Shown here piece after piece: positions 44,431 to 55,014 of a stretch of 64,000 bases of DNA. The stretch is from assembly GCA_949825065.1 (NCBI GenBank), contig OX463859.1, positions 15,891,220 through 15,955,219 of the forward strand, in the 5' to 3' direction. The translations under genes were made by a program, and so were the position numbers. The notes under the pieces were generated by a model that saw only the letters and a list, made by a program, of their open reading frames with translations, had not been told where the DNA came from and searched no databases. Every line of letters starts with the position of its first letter. The stretch's first letter is position 1. Source of the DNA: Odontocerum albicorne (Eukaryota; Arthropoda; Insecta; Trichoptera; Odontoceridae).

Positions 44431-44521
44431 AAGTGTTCAGTAAACTGTCATGCGGGCCATGCAATATTAATTAGTGTTATAATTTGCATGACCTAGTTTG
44501 TTGAATTCTAGAATCTACCAC

Positions 44522-44598
44522 AAATACAGTATCCGCTAGTGGTCTAGCTATTCTTGTAACTAACAAGAACACCTAGACCACTAGCGGAGACTCCATGT
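44522..44598. ncRNA. Candidate hairpin RNA (miRNA-like or MITE remnant)
   Basis: tccgctagtggtctag (44532-44547) pairs exactly with ctagaccactagcgga (44573-44588). After two isolated mismatches, ttcttgt (44551-44557) pairs with acaagaa (44563-44569), leaving a 5-nt loop (aacta). Pairing extends outward by three more base pairs after one mismatch. The result is a stem of roughly 26-29 bp with small interior mismatches, like a pre-miRNA, although the loop is short. I do not recognise a known mature miRNA. A degraded palindromic transposon end is the main alternative. Strand of any transcript is unknown. Confidence 0.3.
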
Positions 44599-44600
44599 TC

Positions 44601-45440
44601 ATATAAATTCTAGTAATAACCCGTGAATAATGACAGAAGTAAATGATTTTTTTTTAATGTGATGCTGTGCTTGTCGGTGTTGCTTTATGTTGTCGTCGTT
44701 ATACGACTTCTCTTAAGTCTCATTTGCTCGTTGTAGTTGACGTAATCATCTTTCTTTTTTAACATCTGCACATATTTTCACAACCATCATTTTTATCCAT
44801 AATAATAAGTCTGTAATATTTTAAATAAAAACAAAGTCTTGTAGAATAAAAAAATATATAATAATTATTTTAACAAAATGATTAGTTAATAAAGTTTTCG
44901 TAATGAAAATGGAAATCTCTCATTATGTAGAATTTGAATGAAATAAAATTCAAAAGATTGTCTTACTGACAGCAAACTTTATATAGTCTTTTAACCGCTA
45001 AATTTATTTATTTACATACCAACAGTTTAAAGTTAATGAGCGTGGCATGTAAGCATAAATAATTGCTTGTAAATATAACAAATTTAAGAAGAATCAAGCA
45101 TTCTCACTCAATATAAACTGTTTTCTTGTTTCAATATTAATAATTTTCTGTTCAACAGTATGTCGTCTTTTTCATAAATGCATTATTTGTCATTGTTGTT
45201 TTATATCAAATAAGCAGGTCACGAAGTGACAGCTGTCAAATTTTATTTTAACATTAAAATTCTATATACGATATAATATAAAAAATAACTTTTCAATATG
45301 AACTATGGCAACACCTTATGTTATACACAGACGTAAGAATAACCAATTTTATGTTGTTTAGTAATAATGATCCTATGAACTAAACTATCTTATTCTTCAT
45401 ACTTAATTTTGATCTAATTAGCAAAAGATGAATGAATAGA
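44601..45440. other. Unassigned AT-rich spacer
   Basis: No gene or repeat was recognised. Confidence 0.5.
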
Positions 45441-46222
45441 GCATTATTATAAAAAAAAGGACTTCTCATGATAGTTAATCTTTTTTTTTAATCTTTGACG
45501 ATGTTTGGATTTTTTTTGTGTGTGTTTTTTTTTTATTAACGTTGTAACTTTTCACCTAGAAATTTGTATAAATCTGCGTAACTCTTGTGTTAAGTTGATA
45601 TAAATTATCAAAATTTCAATTGACACGCCATTTGATTACTTTGAATAAAGTATCTACGTGTAAATACAATAAATGTATAAAAATGTTATATTAAGTTAAA
45701 TAGGGCATTATTATAAAAAAAAACACTTCTCATGATAGTTTATCTTTTTTTTAATCTTTGACGATCTTTGCAATTTTTTTTGTACATCTTTTTTTATTAA
45801 CGTTGTAACTTTTTACCTAGAAATTGGTATAAATCTGCGAAACTCTTGTGTAAAGTTGAAATAAATTATCAAAATTTCAATTGACACGCCATTTGATTAC
45901 TTTGAATAAAGTATCTACGTGTAAATACAATAAATGTATAACAATGTTATATTAAGTTAAATAGGGCATTATTATAAAAAAAAACACTTCCCATGATAGT
46001 TTATCTTTTTTTTAATCTTTGACGATCTTTGCAATTTTTTTTGTATATCTTTTTTTATTAACGTTGTAACTTTTTACCTAGAAATTGGTATAAATCTGCG
46101 AAACTCTTGTGTTAAGTTGTAATAAATTATCAAAATGTCAATTGACACGCCATTTGATTACTTTGAATAAAGTATCTACGTGTAAATACAATAAATATGT
46201 AACAATGTTGTATTAAGTTAAA
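45441..46222. repeat. Tandem triplication, about 262-bp unit
   Basis: Units start with gcattattataaaaaaaa at 45441, 45705 and 45966. Each contains cttctcatgatagtt, tttaatctttgacgat, attaacgttgtaactttt, aattgacacgccatttgatt and gtatctacgtgtaaatacaa. Units 2 and 3 are nearly identical; unit 1 is more diverged. No long frame. It may be the seed of a satellite. Confidence 0.95.
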
Positions 46223-46289
46223 GTTTACGTAAAAATTAATATACACAGAGAACCAGTCTAGTAAATTAATTTAATAGTGTGATGCTTAT

Positions 46290-46460
46290 GTTGCGTACAG
46301 TGAAATCTCGTTCTGTATACATAAATGTTTTATTGTCATGTGTTATTCTTTTTCAACCAACAACAAAGATCTTTAAGAAGGCTGAAGTAAAAATATACTG
46401 AAACATTAAAAAAAATAAGTGCAAAAAATTATCGAATCTCCGGGCAAGAAGATGTTACCG
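46290..46460 (-). mobile_element. SINE-B copy, worn
   Basis: Tail ttatgttgcgtacagtgaaa, body gtcatgtgttattctttttc then aaccaacaac, and head attatcgaatctccgggcaa then gaagatgtta on the minus strand. Order is right but spacing differs from the better copies. Confidence 0.55.
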
Positions 46461-46589
46461 TAAAAAATCCTCAGATCTTAACGAGTATAGTAAATATATT
46501 CATTTAAAACGTTTCAAATTGTCTTTTTAATTCTTAAAACCAAAGCAGTATTATTTATTTCAAAATATTCGATGCCCTAATCTTCGATA

Positions 46590-46815
46590 CAATTCCCTTC
46601 CTTATCCCTTTTTTCATGTGATTTATCTTTTCGTTTAATATTTATTAGTTTTTCTCAAATAACTTTTTTATTTACAAAGTTTAAGACACGGGTCATATAT
46701 ACCGCTAATAATTATGAAACAAAATATACTTATTTGGAAGAAATTGCCTTAAATAAATAAACTCGATAGATGTGTTTGCAAGAAAAGTGTTAAATAATCA
46801 ATAAATACGTAAATA
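46590..46815 (+). mobile_element. Third copy of the 42-kb LINE 3' end
   Basis: tatcccttttttcatgtgat, tacttatttggaagaaattg, tcgatagatgtgtttgcaag and aaaagtgttaaataatcaat follow the order of the 3' UTRs at 30.6 and 42.4 kb, with more substitutions. Ends in A/T-rich short repeats. Confidence 0.55.
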
Positions 46816-47427
46816 TTACGTTTGTTTGATGTGCTGTGGTACATAAATATGTTGCTTTATTTAATGTTTTCACCATTGAATATCGTTGATTACTCTAGTT
46901 TATATTTCTCTCTTTAATATCGTTTGAATTTTATATTAAGTTGCATATAACTGAGCAATAAATGACGTTTTTATGACCCATTTCAAATAAGTAATCGCTC
47001 AAATTGGTCACATTTTGATTATTGCAGGCAGTTGCATGTTGCATGCAATGCCACACGTGTATATCGTTAATCTTGACCAACAGGGATGTCAAATGAATTT
47101 ATCGACCACATTTGTCTTGAAATTAAGAATCAATAAAAGTTTTGTTTGTAAAATAAGTACCAAACTGTGACTGGTGGCTTTCTAAAGTTCGAAGTCTGTG
47201 TATTTTTTAAGAACGTACGAGTGCTCGTATAGCTGAAACTATAATCGACATCCAGACAGTTTTTTCCACATTTGTTGTGACATTAGTTGTAATATTCGTT
47301 TACTAAATATGAGTTTCAATTTCGTTCTGAATTTTTATTCATCTAACAAAGGTGAGTATTATTGAAACAATATATTAGATAAAAAAATACAGTTTTTCAT
47401 GTCCTTATATGCTCTCGAATTTTTACT
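46816..47427. other. Unassigned AT-rich spacer
   Basis: No gene or repeat was recognised. Confidence 0.5.
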
Positions 47428-47755
47428 CTCGCATTCTCATGTATTATACTACACTTTCCTTGTATACATTACAATCTGGTGGATATATTTTACTCTCGCA
47501 TTCTCATGTATTATACTACACTTGTATACATTACAATCTGGTGGATATATTTTACTCTCGCATTCTCGTGTATTATACTACACTTTTCTTGTATACATTA
47601 CAATCTGGTGGATATATTTTTCTCTCGCATTATCATGTATTATACTACACTTTCCTTGTATACATTACAATCTGGTGGATATATTTTACTCTCGCATTCT
47701 CATGTATTGTACTACACTTTCTTTGTATACATTACAATCTGGTGGATATATTTCT
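47428..47755 (-). repeat. SINE-derived tandem array, 67-bp unit x5
   Basis: Units start ctcgcattctcatgtattat at 47428, 47495, 47557, 47624 and 47691 (unit 2 is 62 bp through loss of ttcc-type sequence). Each includes actacactttccttgtatac then attacaatctggtgg, which is the reverse complement of the SINE-B 3' end. The array is joined to a SINE-B body on its right. Because 67 is not a multiple of three and the units lack stops, all three plus frames stay open for about 100-125 codons. These are not genes. Confidence 0.93.
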
Positions 47756-47870
47756 TTGTGACATACCCTTCCAACTAACCAGATAGGTTTAACAATCATT
47801 AAGTGAAAACCAGAAAAGAACCTTTTTTTAAATCTGTATAATAATATATCTGGATATGTAATATTGATTA
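47756..47870 (-). mobile_element. SINE-B body attached to the 67-bp array
   Basis: acatacccttccaactaacc then agataggtttaacaatcatt, aagtgaaaaccagaaaagaa and ccttttttta is reverse-complemented SINE-B body. The tRNA-like head is missing beyond 47870. Confidence 0.7.
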
Positions 47871-48779
47871 AAATGGTTTTACACTGAACACCCCCTTTTA
47901 TTTTTAAGAAAATATTATAAGTTTTTGAAACTACCTTTCATTTCACCCGCTTGAAGAGTCAACCCTTAATCCGCAAAAGTTGTGGGGTTGATCCAGGCTG
48001 ACATGTTGACTTTAGTATGCAAGCCGCTGCATTGACTCGGTGAACTATTGGCATACTGTTTGTCCAAGTACAGTTAGAGGTCGTTGTGAAATACGATTGC
48101 ATAATGCCCCTTTGCTTACTAGTATTGTGGGTGCATTATGATTTTCTACAGTTCGTAGATTGAATTACGTTATGGTTAAGAATTATGTCTTCAAATAATT
48201 GTGACTCTCTAAAGAGTAAAAAGAAGTACTGAAGTATGTTGTTAAGATGTCTGGGGCATTTGAAATGGTTTATTTTTCAAAGTTTGTGGATTGACCTTTT
48301 ACTATCTTAATTAGTTTTCATTTCAAAATTTTGATCTTATATTATCTATTACTGAAGACTTAAAATGTGAATAAACTAAACAGGATTAATACAGATTATA
48401 TATTGGATCCTCAATATTATTTTTTTAAGTTAAATAAAAAATCACAATAAAGTTAAGCTTTTGTTTTGATTACCTATACATAACAATAGATAGTGACGAC
48501 ATAAAAATCTTAATATTAATTATATCAAACAATTTGCAGGAAATGGTCATTTATGATAGTATTATATATGAGAAAGGTTACTGCCAAAATATTGTAAAAC
48601 ATATAACTGACATACTTTTGAATAAAACAAGATCAATTTTGTTTTTTACACTTTATTTTATTTTTACAAACTATTTTTTTCAAATATATATTATTCATCA
48701 AATATAATTTTAAAATTACATCATTTTATTGAATAGGCATACCCTGAGATACAAGTTTAAAACAATGTTAAAAACATTC
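47871..48779. other. Unassigned spacer
   Basis: Positions 47930-48110 are more balanced (cacccgcttgaagagtcaac ... ggttgatccaggctgacatg) but have no match in the window and no frame. The rest is AT-rich. Confidence 0.45.
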
Positions 48780-49137
48780 CATTCTGTAAATACAGAGAAC
48801 CGCTTCACAAGGCAAGGCCTGTGTTGAAGTGCTGTTATTTCTCAATCACAAATTTTACACATTTGTCCTCTAGTGCTAAAACATTCAGCGTTCACATCGT
48901 TACACCTACTTAAATCCTAAGCTCACAATTTATTACTGAGATAAAAACCTTGCATTCTGTAAATATAAAGAACCGTTTCACAAGGCAAGGCCTGTGTCCA
49001 AGTGTTCTAGTTTATAAATAAAAAATGTTATGCATTGTCCTTAATACTAAAATACTCAGCTTTCACATACTGCATTCACATCCTTACACGTACTTAAATC
49101 CTAAACTTATAATTTGTTACTGTGAGATAAAAAAAAA
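48780..49137. repeat. Tandem duplication, about 173-185-bp unit x2
   Basis: cattctgtaaatacagagaa at 48780 and cattctgtaaatataaagaa at 48953 each lead into ccg-ttcacaaggcaaggcc, tgtgt, an ACTCAGC/ATTCAGCGTTCACAT block, and acttaaatcctaa. Differences and small indels show the duplication is older than those at 9.6 or 33.3 kb. Confidence 0.9.
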
Positions 49138-50719
49138 AGGTAAATTTACATGTACAAAAAATGTTAAATTGGACTTATTTGATTTATTTAAGTATTTTAT
49201 ATACATGTCAATATATATTGAAGATTTTTAAAGTTTTTCGAATCAAAGATAATTAAATTACAATAATTATTACTGTAAATAAGTTGAAAGTAACCCAACA
49301 AAATAGTCAGGACCAAAACCAATAACCATTATTCAACAAAACTTTAGTTTGCACAATCCATTATAAAACACAATCAAACATGGTTAGAAACATTTTCATT
49401 CGTTATACTTTACCGGAAGTCATTGTCCGGAAATGGCAGATTTAAATTAACCACCCATTCAATACAAACATCCCCTTCCTTTCGAAGGCTCATACACCAA
49501 AGTGGCATAGTTCATATTTGCTCAATTATCCAGCAAATAACCAAATCTGTTTGCTAACTAAATGGTCAGCATTCTTGTTTTTCCGCTACGTATGCGAAAC
49601 CTTCTACTTGATTAAAATTGTACGCAAATTTATGTATGAGCGAATAAAAATGAAAAGTGTTTTAGGTTGAGGTTTATTATTATGTTTAAGTTAAGTTTGG
49701 TTGAAGAGACGTTTTTGAAAAATATGTTATTTTCATTTGAATTCGCTTCAGTACAAAAGTTATCCCTACTCCACTGATTCGCGTAATACGCAGATTGAGT
49801 TGCAAGAAGATGCAAAAAGTAGAAGCCGCAAGTCACAGAAATAAAGATGTTATGACATACTGGTTGTATTCGTAAGGAACCTTCCAGTGATGCTAATAAC
49901 GTTGAAAATGAGAGAAATCCTCTGAGATGGTGATGGTCAAATCCAAATTGTTATATTCTCTCGTTTGACGCATTAACTTGAATCAAGGATACATTGATTA
50001 AGACGCTATGACGTCAACGGACGTCTTTTGTGACATCGCACCTTCCCAAATTTTCCAGATCTCAAATCGCTTTGTAAGTACATTAACTGGGCTGCAAGTA
50101 CCTTTCTTTGATCAATGAAGTAAGATTTCTTTTTGAAAATAACATTTTAACTTTTTGCTCTGTAGTTAACACTAACCTGCGTATCTATTGTCTAGTATGT
50201 TAACAGAAATTGCCGTTTAGCAATTAGTTTACCATTTATATACGTAACAATAAAGTATTCAAATAAATATGTTAAGGACCTTATGTAAAAAAACCGCACT
50301 AAACCCCTTAATCAGAAACCCGTGGTATAGATTTCAAACAAAAAGCACATACTTTATTTGATTTTTGCTATGCATTTAAAATATCTGTAATTTTGTGATA
50401 ATTTGAAATTATTGTATATTCCACTTAACATACATTTTTTAGTTTTTCAGACTCGGTTTGTTAGGATCCCAAGTTCCACATAAATAATGGAAAAGTACTG
50501 ACAACACAAGATGTTTCCATTTACTGTCGTATATGAACGAGTATATGCCGTCTGCATATCATGCAATGTACAAAAATAAGAGCTCGCACGTCGCAAACAT
50601 AACTTCTTTACCGGATAGTGTACTTTTTATTTTATTTTGATAGGTGTTTTGTAGATTGAGAGACCCTGTGGTAATAAGCAAATTATGGAATGTATTGAAT
50701 GCATAAGTTATATTGCGTC
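49138..50719. other. Unassigned AT-rich stretch
   Basis: No gene or known repeat. The short minus-strand frame at 49630-49836 has no recognisable motif. Confidence 0.5.
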
Positions 50720-51660
50720 ATTGTTTGCGGATAATTGAGCATGAGTAAGTGGTGCCTTGACTGAGCCGTTTAATATTACGAAAGTGGTGAAACAAGGATG
50801 TGCAATGTCACCTTGGTTTGTATTTATATAGATTCATGCATTTAAATATTTTCAAAAGTCACATAAAAACGATGAACGGAAATTGTATGGACTGTTATAC
50901 TAATGAAATGGTAGTGTTACCCTAGAATGAATATAAGTTAACGCTTAGGATAAATGACTTATTCGTAAATTGTGAAGAACAAGGGCTGATAATGAATGTA
51001 ACATAATCCAGAATCACGGCACTTGAAAAGGGTGAAGTCAAAGCAAATGTGATTTTTAGGTGAACAATGAAAGATTTGAACTAGTTCAAATCTTTCATTG
51101 TTCACCTAAAAATTATGTGTTAAAAATTATGTATTATTATGTGTTAACAAGTTGAAGAATTTTAATGTTTGGTAAGTATGTCATTAGACGATGGAAAAGT
51201 GGAATGAGATATTAAAAAGTTAGTTGTTATACCAATGAGTCAATGGGTTGAAATATATATTTTAAACCAGGTAATATCAACAAAATCTGCTAAAATAATG
51301 GTTCATAATTGTGTATTAGTAGTGGCTACATTAATGTTTGTTAGTTAAACATGGACATAAAAAATAAATGAAAGGGGCTAAGTAAATGCAGTGGAGACGC
51401 GTGCACTGAGAAAAATATTTGGTTTGTCGTTGTACGGCAGAATTAAAAATGTATATATGAAGGATAAATATGAGCTAAAAACTGTTATGTTATGTAGGGA
51501 GGAAAATATCACGTTAAGATGGTTTGGAAATATTGAACGGTACAAGTAATGAAAAATTGAGTAAATAAATTTATAGTGCAATCATGAGTAGGAGTTCTAG
51601 TAGATAAAGACTGAGAAAAGAGCAGTTGGATCGATTGAATGAAATTTTTAATAAAAGATA
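50720..51660 (+). pseudogene. RTE-type LINE relic spanning RT end to C-terminus
   Basis: Through many stops and shifts the coding order is: FNITKVVKQGCAMSPWFVFI (RT G-C-x-x-S-P motif), then worn active-site region, CEEQGLIMNVT and EKGEVKANVIF. After the 62-bp palindrome come VHNCVLVVATLM, VNAVETRALRKIFGLSLYGR then IKNVYMKDKYELKT, and ITLRWFGNIERY. It is the most complete of the decayed RTE relics here (about 900 bp), covering the RT domain's second half and the connector up to the R-W-F-G-H-V region. Heavily mutated and old. Confidence 0.8.
51052..51113. repeat. Perfect 62-bp palindrome inside the RTE relic
   Basis: The sequence is its own reverse complement from 51052 to 51113, centred between 51082 and 51083 (aact|agtt at the core), with no loop. 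The left arm fits the LINE coding order (VNNERFE-type residues), so the right arm looks like an inverted copy added to it. As DNA it could extrude a cruciform; as RNA it forms a 31-bp stem. Confidence 0.97.
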
Positions 51661-51994
51661 AGGTAATGTTCATATTTCTATTGCATTACACATTTTTTTA
51701 TTTATATTAATGTAATTTTATACACCTATAGTATATTGTTTGGGGTAATAAAATTCGCATTAATGCAATACACAGTATTTATAATGTACTTTTTTTACTA
51801 AAAAAAACTAAAACGTTAAAAAATTACAGCTGTCAAATAACGTCGGGTTTTGTTACGTTGTAAGATAAAGCGCGGGAAAATGCATGTTTCGATGAGTATT
51901 AGAAATTGGATTATTCTGATTGATTGTCAAGTAATTTCTGATAGAAAAGAATACTGCAATATTTCAAATTGTTTATTTGTCAGCATATGTAGTC
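51661..51994. other. Unassigned AT-rich spacer
   Basis: No gene or repeat was recognised. Confidence 0.5.
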
Positions 51995-52095
51995 TTAGGG
52001 TTTTTATTCACGTTAAGCAAGCGGGCGCCCCAGGTTCGATTCCTGACGGATTGACTTCAGGATTAGTTTTACTCTTAGATCATTTTACTTCTTGA
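51995..52095 (+). mobile_element. SINE-C copy, 3' part
   Basis: gcaagcgggcgccccaggtt then cgattcctgacggattgact and tcaggattagttttactctt, agatcattttac. The B box GGTTCGATTCC is perfect. The A-box side is worn (ttattcacgttaagc). It matches the minus copies at 1.6 and 23.9 kb. Confidence 0.75.
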
Positions 52096-53533
52096 TTTAT
52101 GTTTTTCTGTGGCTTATATGCTACTTGTCATAAATTATTTCATTCCTATTTAGCAACATAAAAATTTCGTTCTATAAAATTCTCCTTAACAAAAGCAGAT
52201 TTTTATAAAACGCAATTTTTGTATTAAAACTTTTATTTTTTTGACTTGAACTTTGGAGTTGATCTTTAAAGACTGTATGTTTGTAAAAGTCCAACAGCTG
52301 GCATATTTTAAACCGATACATGGTACAATATTATACTTGGTCCCGAGGATAATCTATTGTTTCGTTGCATTTCTTAATAAAATTCATTCTGAATATTGTG
52401 ATTAAATTTACAAAATTGGACCTTGAAACATGATAATAAGGCCAGGTAAAAACTTTTCCGAAAAAGCAATAGATTATACAATTACTAACTTAAGTTCAAT
52501 TTTATAGTTTTAAAATAAAATTATATGAAGGTTTTACCAGAATTAATGTACAGAAAAGGGACAAATATTGAATAAATTACGTAATTAATTTTCAAAATAT
52601 TCTCTTCTCTTAATTTTATTGAAAGCCATTTAAATAATTGTTAGTTAGCTTTCGTAGGGTATGTAACCCATATGTACAGAAGGGACATTCCAATTCGATT
52701 AATTTATTAATAATGAAACTTTGGGAAGTTTTAGACATCTGTCGAGTTTATGAAATTGAATAAAGTGTTTAACTCATTTGAAATATAATTTTATCCAAAT
52801 CATTTGGGAGTTATCGTTGAAATAAACAAAAGTTGAATTCAAATACTTCTTCAATATATTATTGATAAATATATGGAGGAGACTGTTTAATTGGCTGTTA
52901 ATTTCTTTGAACAGATGGAGGACACCGAGGGTTGACTTACGTGGTACATACTCGTAATACGGTCGTCTCACTACTTATCAACTTAATCAGAACATTTGAC
53001 AAAATTAATATAACATATTACGGAATGTTCTGAAGTTAGCCCAAAGTGAAACGAAAATTAAAAAAAAATAAAGACAGATGGCGCCTAAAAAGCAGAGATT
53101 ATTGATAATAATTTACATAGATAATAGCAGATATTGCATTATTTAAAATTTGTAAATAAATGAGGTACGCACTGTAATAACTCAATTACTTAATTAAAAT
53201 AATGTATTTTTTCCGCGTTCTTATGTAGTGTTTAATGAATATAGTATCGAGTGAAGATTTTTTAATTTAGACATTTAGCTTTCTGGGGATGTGCCGGGGT
53301 GGTACTGTCGTGTAAAATGCGTTCTTTCGTTTCGGAAATTAATATGTAATGCATTTATAGGAGTAATAAGTAGTACACATCGTGAATATTTTCTAAACAA
53401 GCATCGTTTTATTATAAGTTCAGAAACGTATTAAAAACCCTTAAACCGTGCACGGCACAGGTTATTCATCTAGTTTAATAATAATGAAAAAAAAATATAA
53501 AAATGAAAATTATTTTTTTATATTCATACTCGT
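52096..53533. other. Unassigned AT-rich stretch
   Basis: No gene or repeat was recognised. Short frames lack motifs. Confidence 0.5.
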
Positions 53534-53929
53534 ATACCTTCACACAAAAGCTCCAGACCACACAGAGGAGCATGGAGAGATGCATGTTGGGATATACTAA
53601 AAGATACCATAAACGAAACACCTGGATTCGCAGTATGACAAAGACGTTATAAAGGTGTGCAAAAGAATGAAGTGGCAATGGGCCGGACACATAGCCAGAA
53701 TGTCAGACTCCCGATGGACATCCGAAATAATCCAATGGTACCCAAGAGGCATAAAGAGGCCCAGAAGAAGACCGAAGGTATGCTGGATAGATGAAATCAG
53801 GAAGCATGGTAGCATCACATGGCATCAGCGAGAAAAAAACCGAACTATTTGGAGTCAACTTGGGGAGACCTTCATCCAGCAGTGGATCGATCCTGGTTGA
53901 CAATGATGATGGTGATGATGATACCTTCA
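53534..53929 (+). mobile_element. 5'-truncated RTE-like LINE insertion with 9-bp target duplication
   Basis: ataccttca flanks the insert at 53534-53542 and 53921-53929. The insert ends in (GAT)n (gatgatggtgatgatgatg). The 9-bp repeat is short, and its left base can be shared with the tail, but its position exactly at the tail end and at the start of LINE homology supports it. Confidence 0.8.
53547..53900 (+). pseudogene. RTE-like ORF2 C-terminus, one frameshift
   Basis: The first part, from 53548, reads KLQTTQRSMERCMLGYTKRY then HKRNTWIRSMTKT. After a shift near 53645 the frame 53655-53900 reads MKWQWAGHIARMSDSRWTSE, IIQWYPRGIKRPRRRPKVCW, then REKNRTIWSQLGETFIQQWI and a stop. These are standard RTE-like landmarks: T-Q-R-S-M-E-R-x-M-L-G ... 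K-W-x-W-A-G-H-I-x-R ... G-R/K-R-x-R-x-R-P ... W-x-x-L-G-E-x-F-x-Q-Q-W. Only the C-terminal third of ORF2 is present; no enzyme domain remains. Confidence 0.88.
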
Positions 53930-54189
53930 GTAAGGTGCGTGCAAAAGCCTAGTTTTTCTGAAACCACGAAAAATAAGAGGCAATAAACTCAGTGCTGCCT
54001 ATTTTATTTTTAGATATGTTTTGTTTACATATTATGCAAAGTTGATGTTAATTAATAAATAATAAAAAATAATTCCCTTGATTTATTGAAGTTTCTTTGA
54101 TCGAAAATTGCCTATATCCAATTCCAAATGATTTTACAATCATCTAGATAAAAGGAAAATATATAAAGTTGTATGGTTGAAAAAAATAT

Positions 54190-54400
54190 TCAAAATTATC
54201 ACTCTCTAGTCGTTATTCTCGTGGCTTAGGGTTATGGTCATTATGATGAGCCCTGCACAATGTTTCTCCTCCCATTTCTGTATATGGTCATATGTGAAGG
54301 CTCACATAAAGTGGAGTTGATGATATCTTTGATCTGATTGGCCCAACACAATGGGCCCGGCGGTGTCCTCATTGGTTTGAAAAAAATAGACTATAAAAAG
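54190..54400 (-). pseudogene. LINE C-terminus relic (RW/ADQIK type)
   Basis: The minus frame reads GPLCWANQIKDIINSTLCEP then SHMTIYRNGRRNIVQGSS and, after stops, ATRITTRE. The family pattern is G-R-P-x-x-R-W-A/S-D-Q-I-K ... A-x-x-R-x-x-W-R-x-I-V ... H-D-P-Q. Two stops are visible near the end. Confidence 0.55.
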
Positions 54401-54534
54401 AGATCTCGGCAGGTAGCACCTGAATTTCTATCAATGAAACCATTTTATTTATATTAATTATACTCTTATATTATAGATCAATATTGCTGTCAAATAAAAC
54501 TACGAAATGTATCAATAAATTCAGTTTAAACTTT

Positions 54535-54860
54535 TTAGAAATAAATTACTTTGCTATTCCATGAATAACATTAATCCCAGCTACATTTATTTCTTCCTCA
54601 TATTTCGATGCTTTTTTAGGTAGAATGAAACATCCTTAAAGTTTAACCATTTAAACGATTACATTTATAGGTGAATTTTGGTTTTAACTTTGAGAAACTT
54701 CAAATTAGAATTTAAAACACGTGTTTCTACCTCCCATCCCGAGACTGTTCCAGGTGGAATAAACCTTCCGCCTTAAGAGAGTTTATGAAATGAAGGTAGA
54801 AACACGTGTAGCAAGGATAAATATAATTAGTGGAATAACAAAGTAATTTATTGTTCAATA
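54535..54860. mobile_element. MITE-like element with nested inverted repeats
   Basis: Outer ends: aataaattactttgctattc on the left (about 54540) and the reverse complement of gaataacaaagtaatttatt on the right (about 54830-54850). Inner arms: acacgtgtttctacct (54717-54732) and aggtagaaacacgtgt (54794-54809), an exact 16-bp inverted repeat. The short centre (cccatcccgagactgttcca onward) is GC-richer. No coding capacity. Similar end sequence occurs at about 37290. Target duplication could not be fixed. Confidence 0.6.
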
Positions 54861-55014
54861 TTCTCAAACTATTCTAATGTGTTCGACCTAAACGATTAAA
54901 CTAAGCTATGATAGTTTAATATTTTTTCAACTCAACCAAAACAAATACATTCAAGAAATCTTAGCTCATTTGAAATATTAATAATTTGTTTAAATATGTA
55001 ACTCAGTGTTAATA

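Noticed and set aside
47399..47786. Three overlapping plus-strand open frames of 99-125 codons encoding repetitive peptides
   Set aside because: They are produced by the 67-bp SINE-derived tandem array read in all three frames; no promoter, composition or motif supports a gene.
52019..52060. Possible tRNA gene (GGTTCGATTCC)
   Set aside because: Part of SINE-C; no acceptor stem or cloverleaf.
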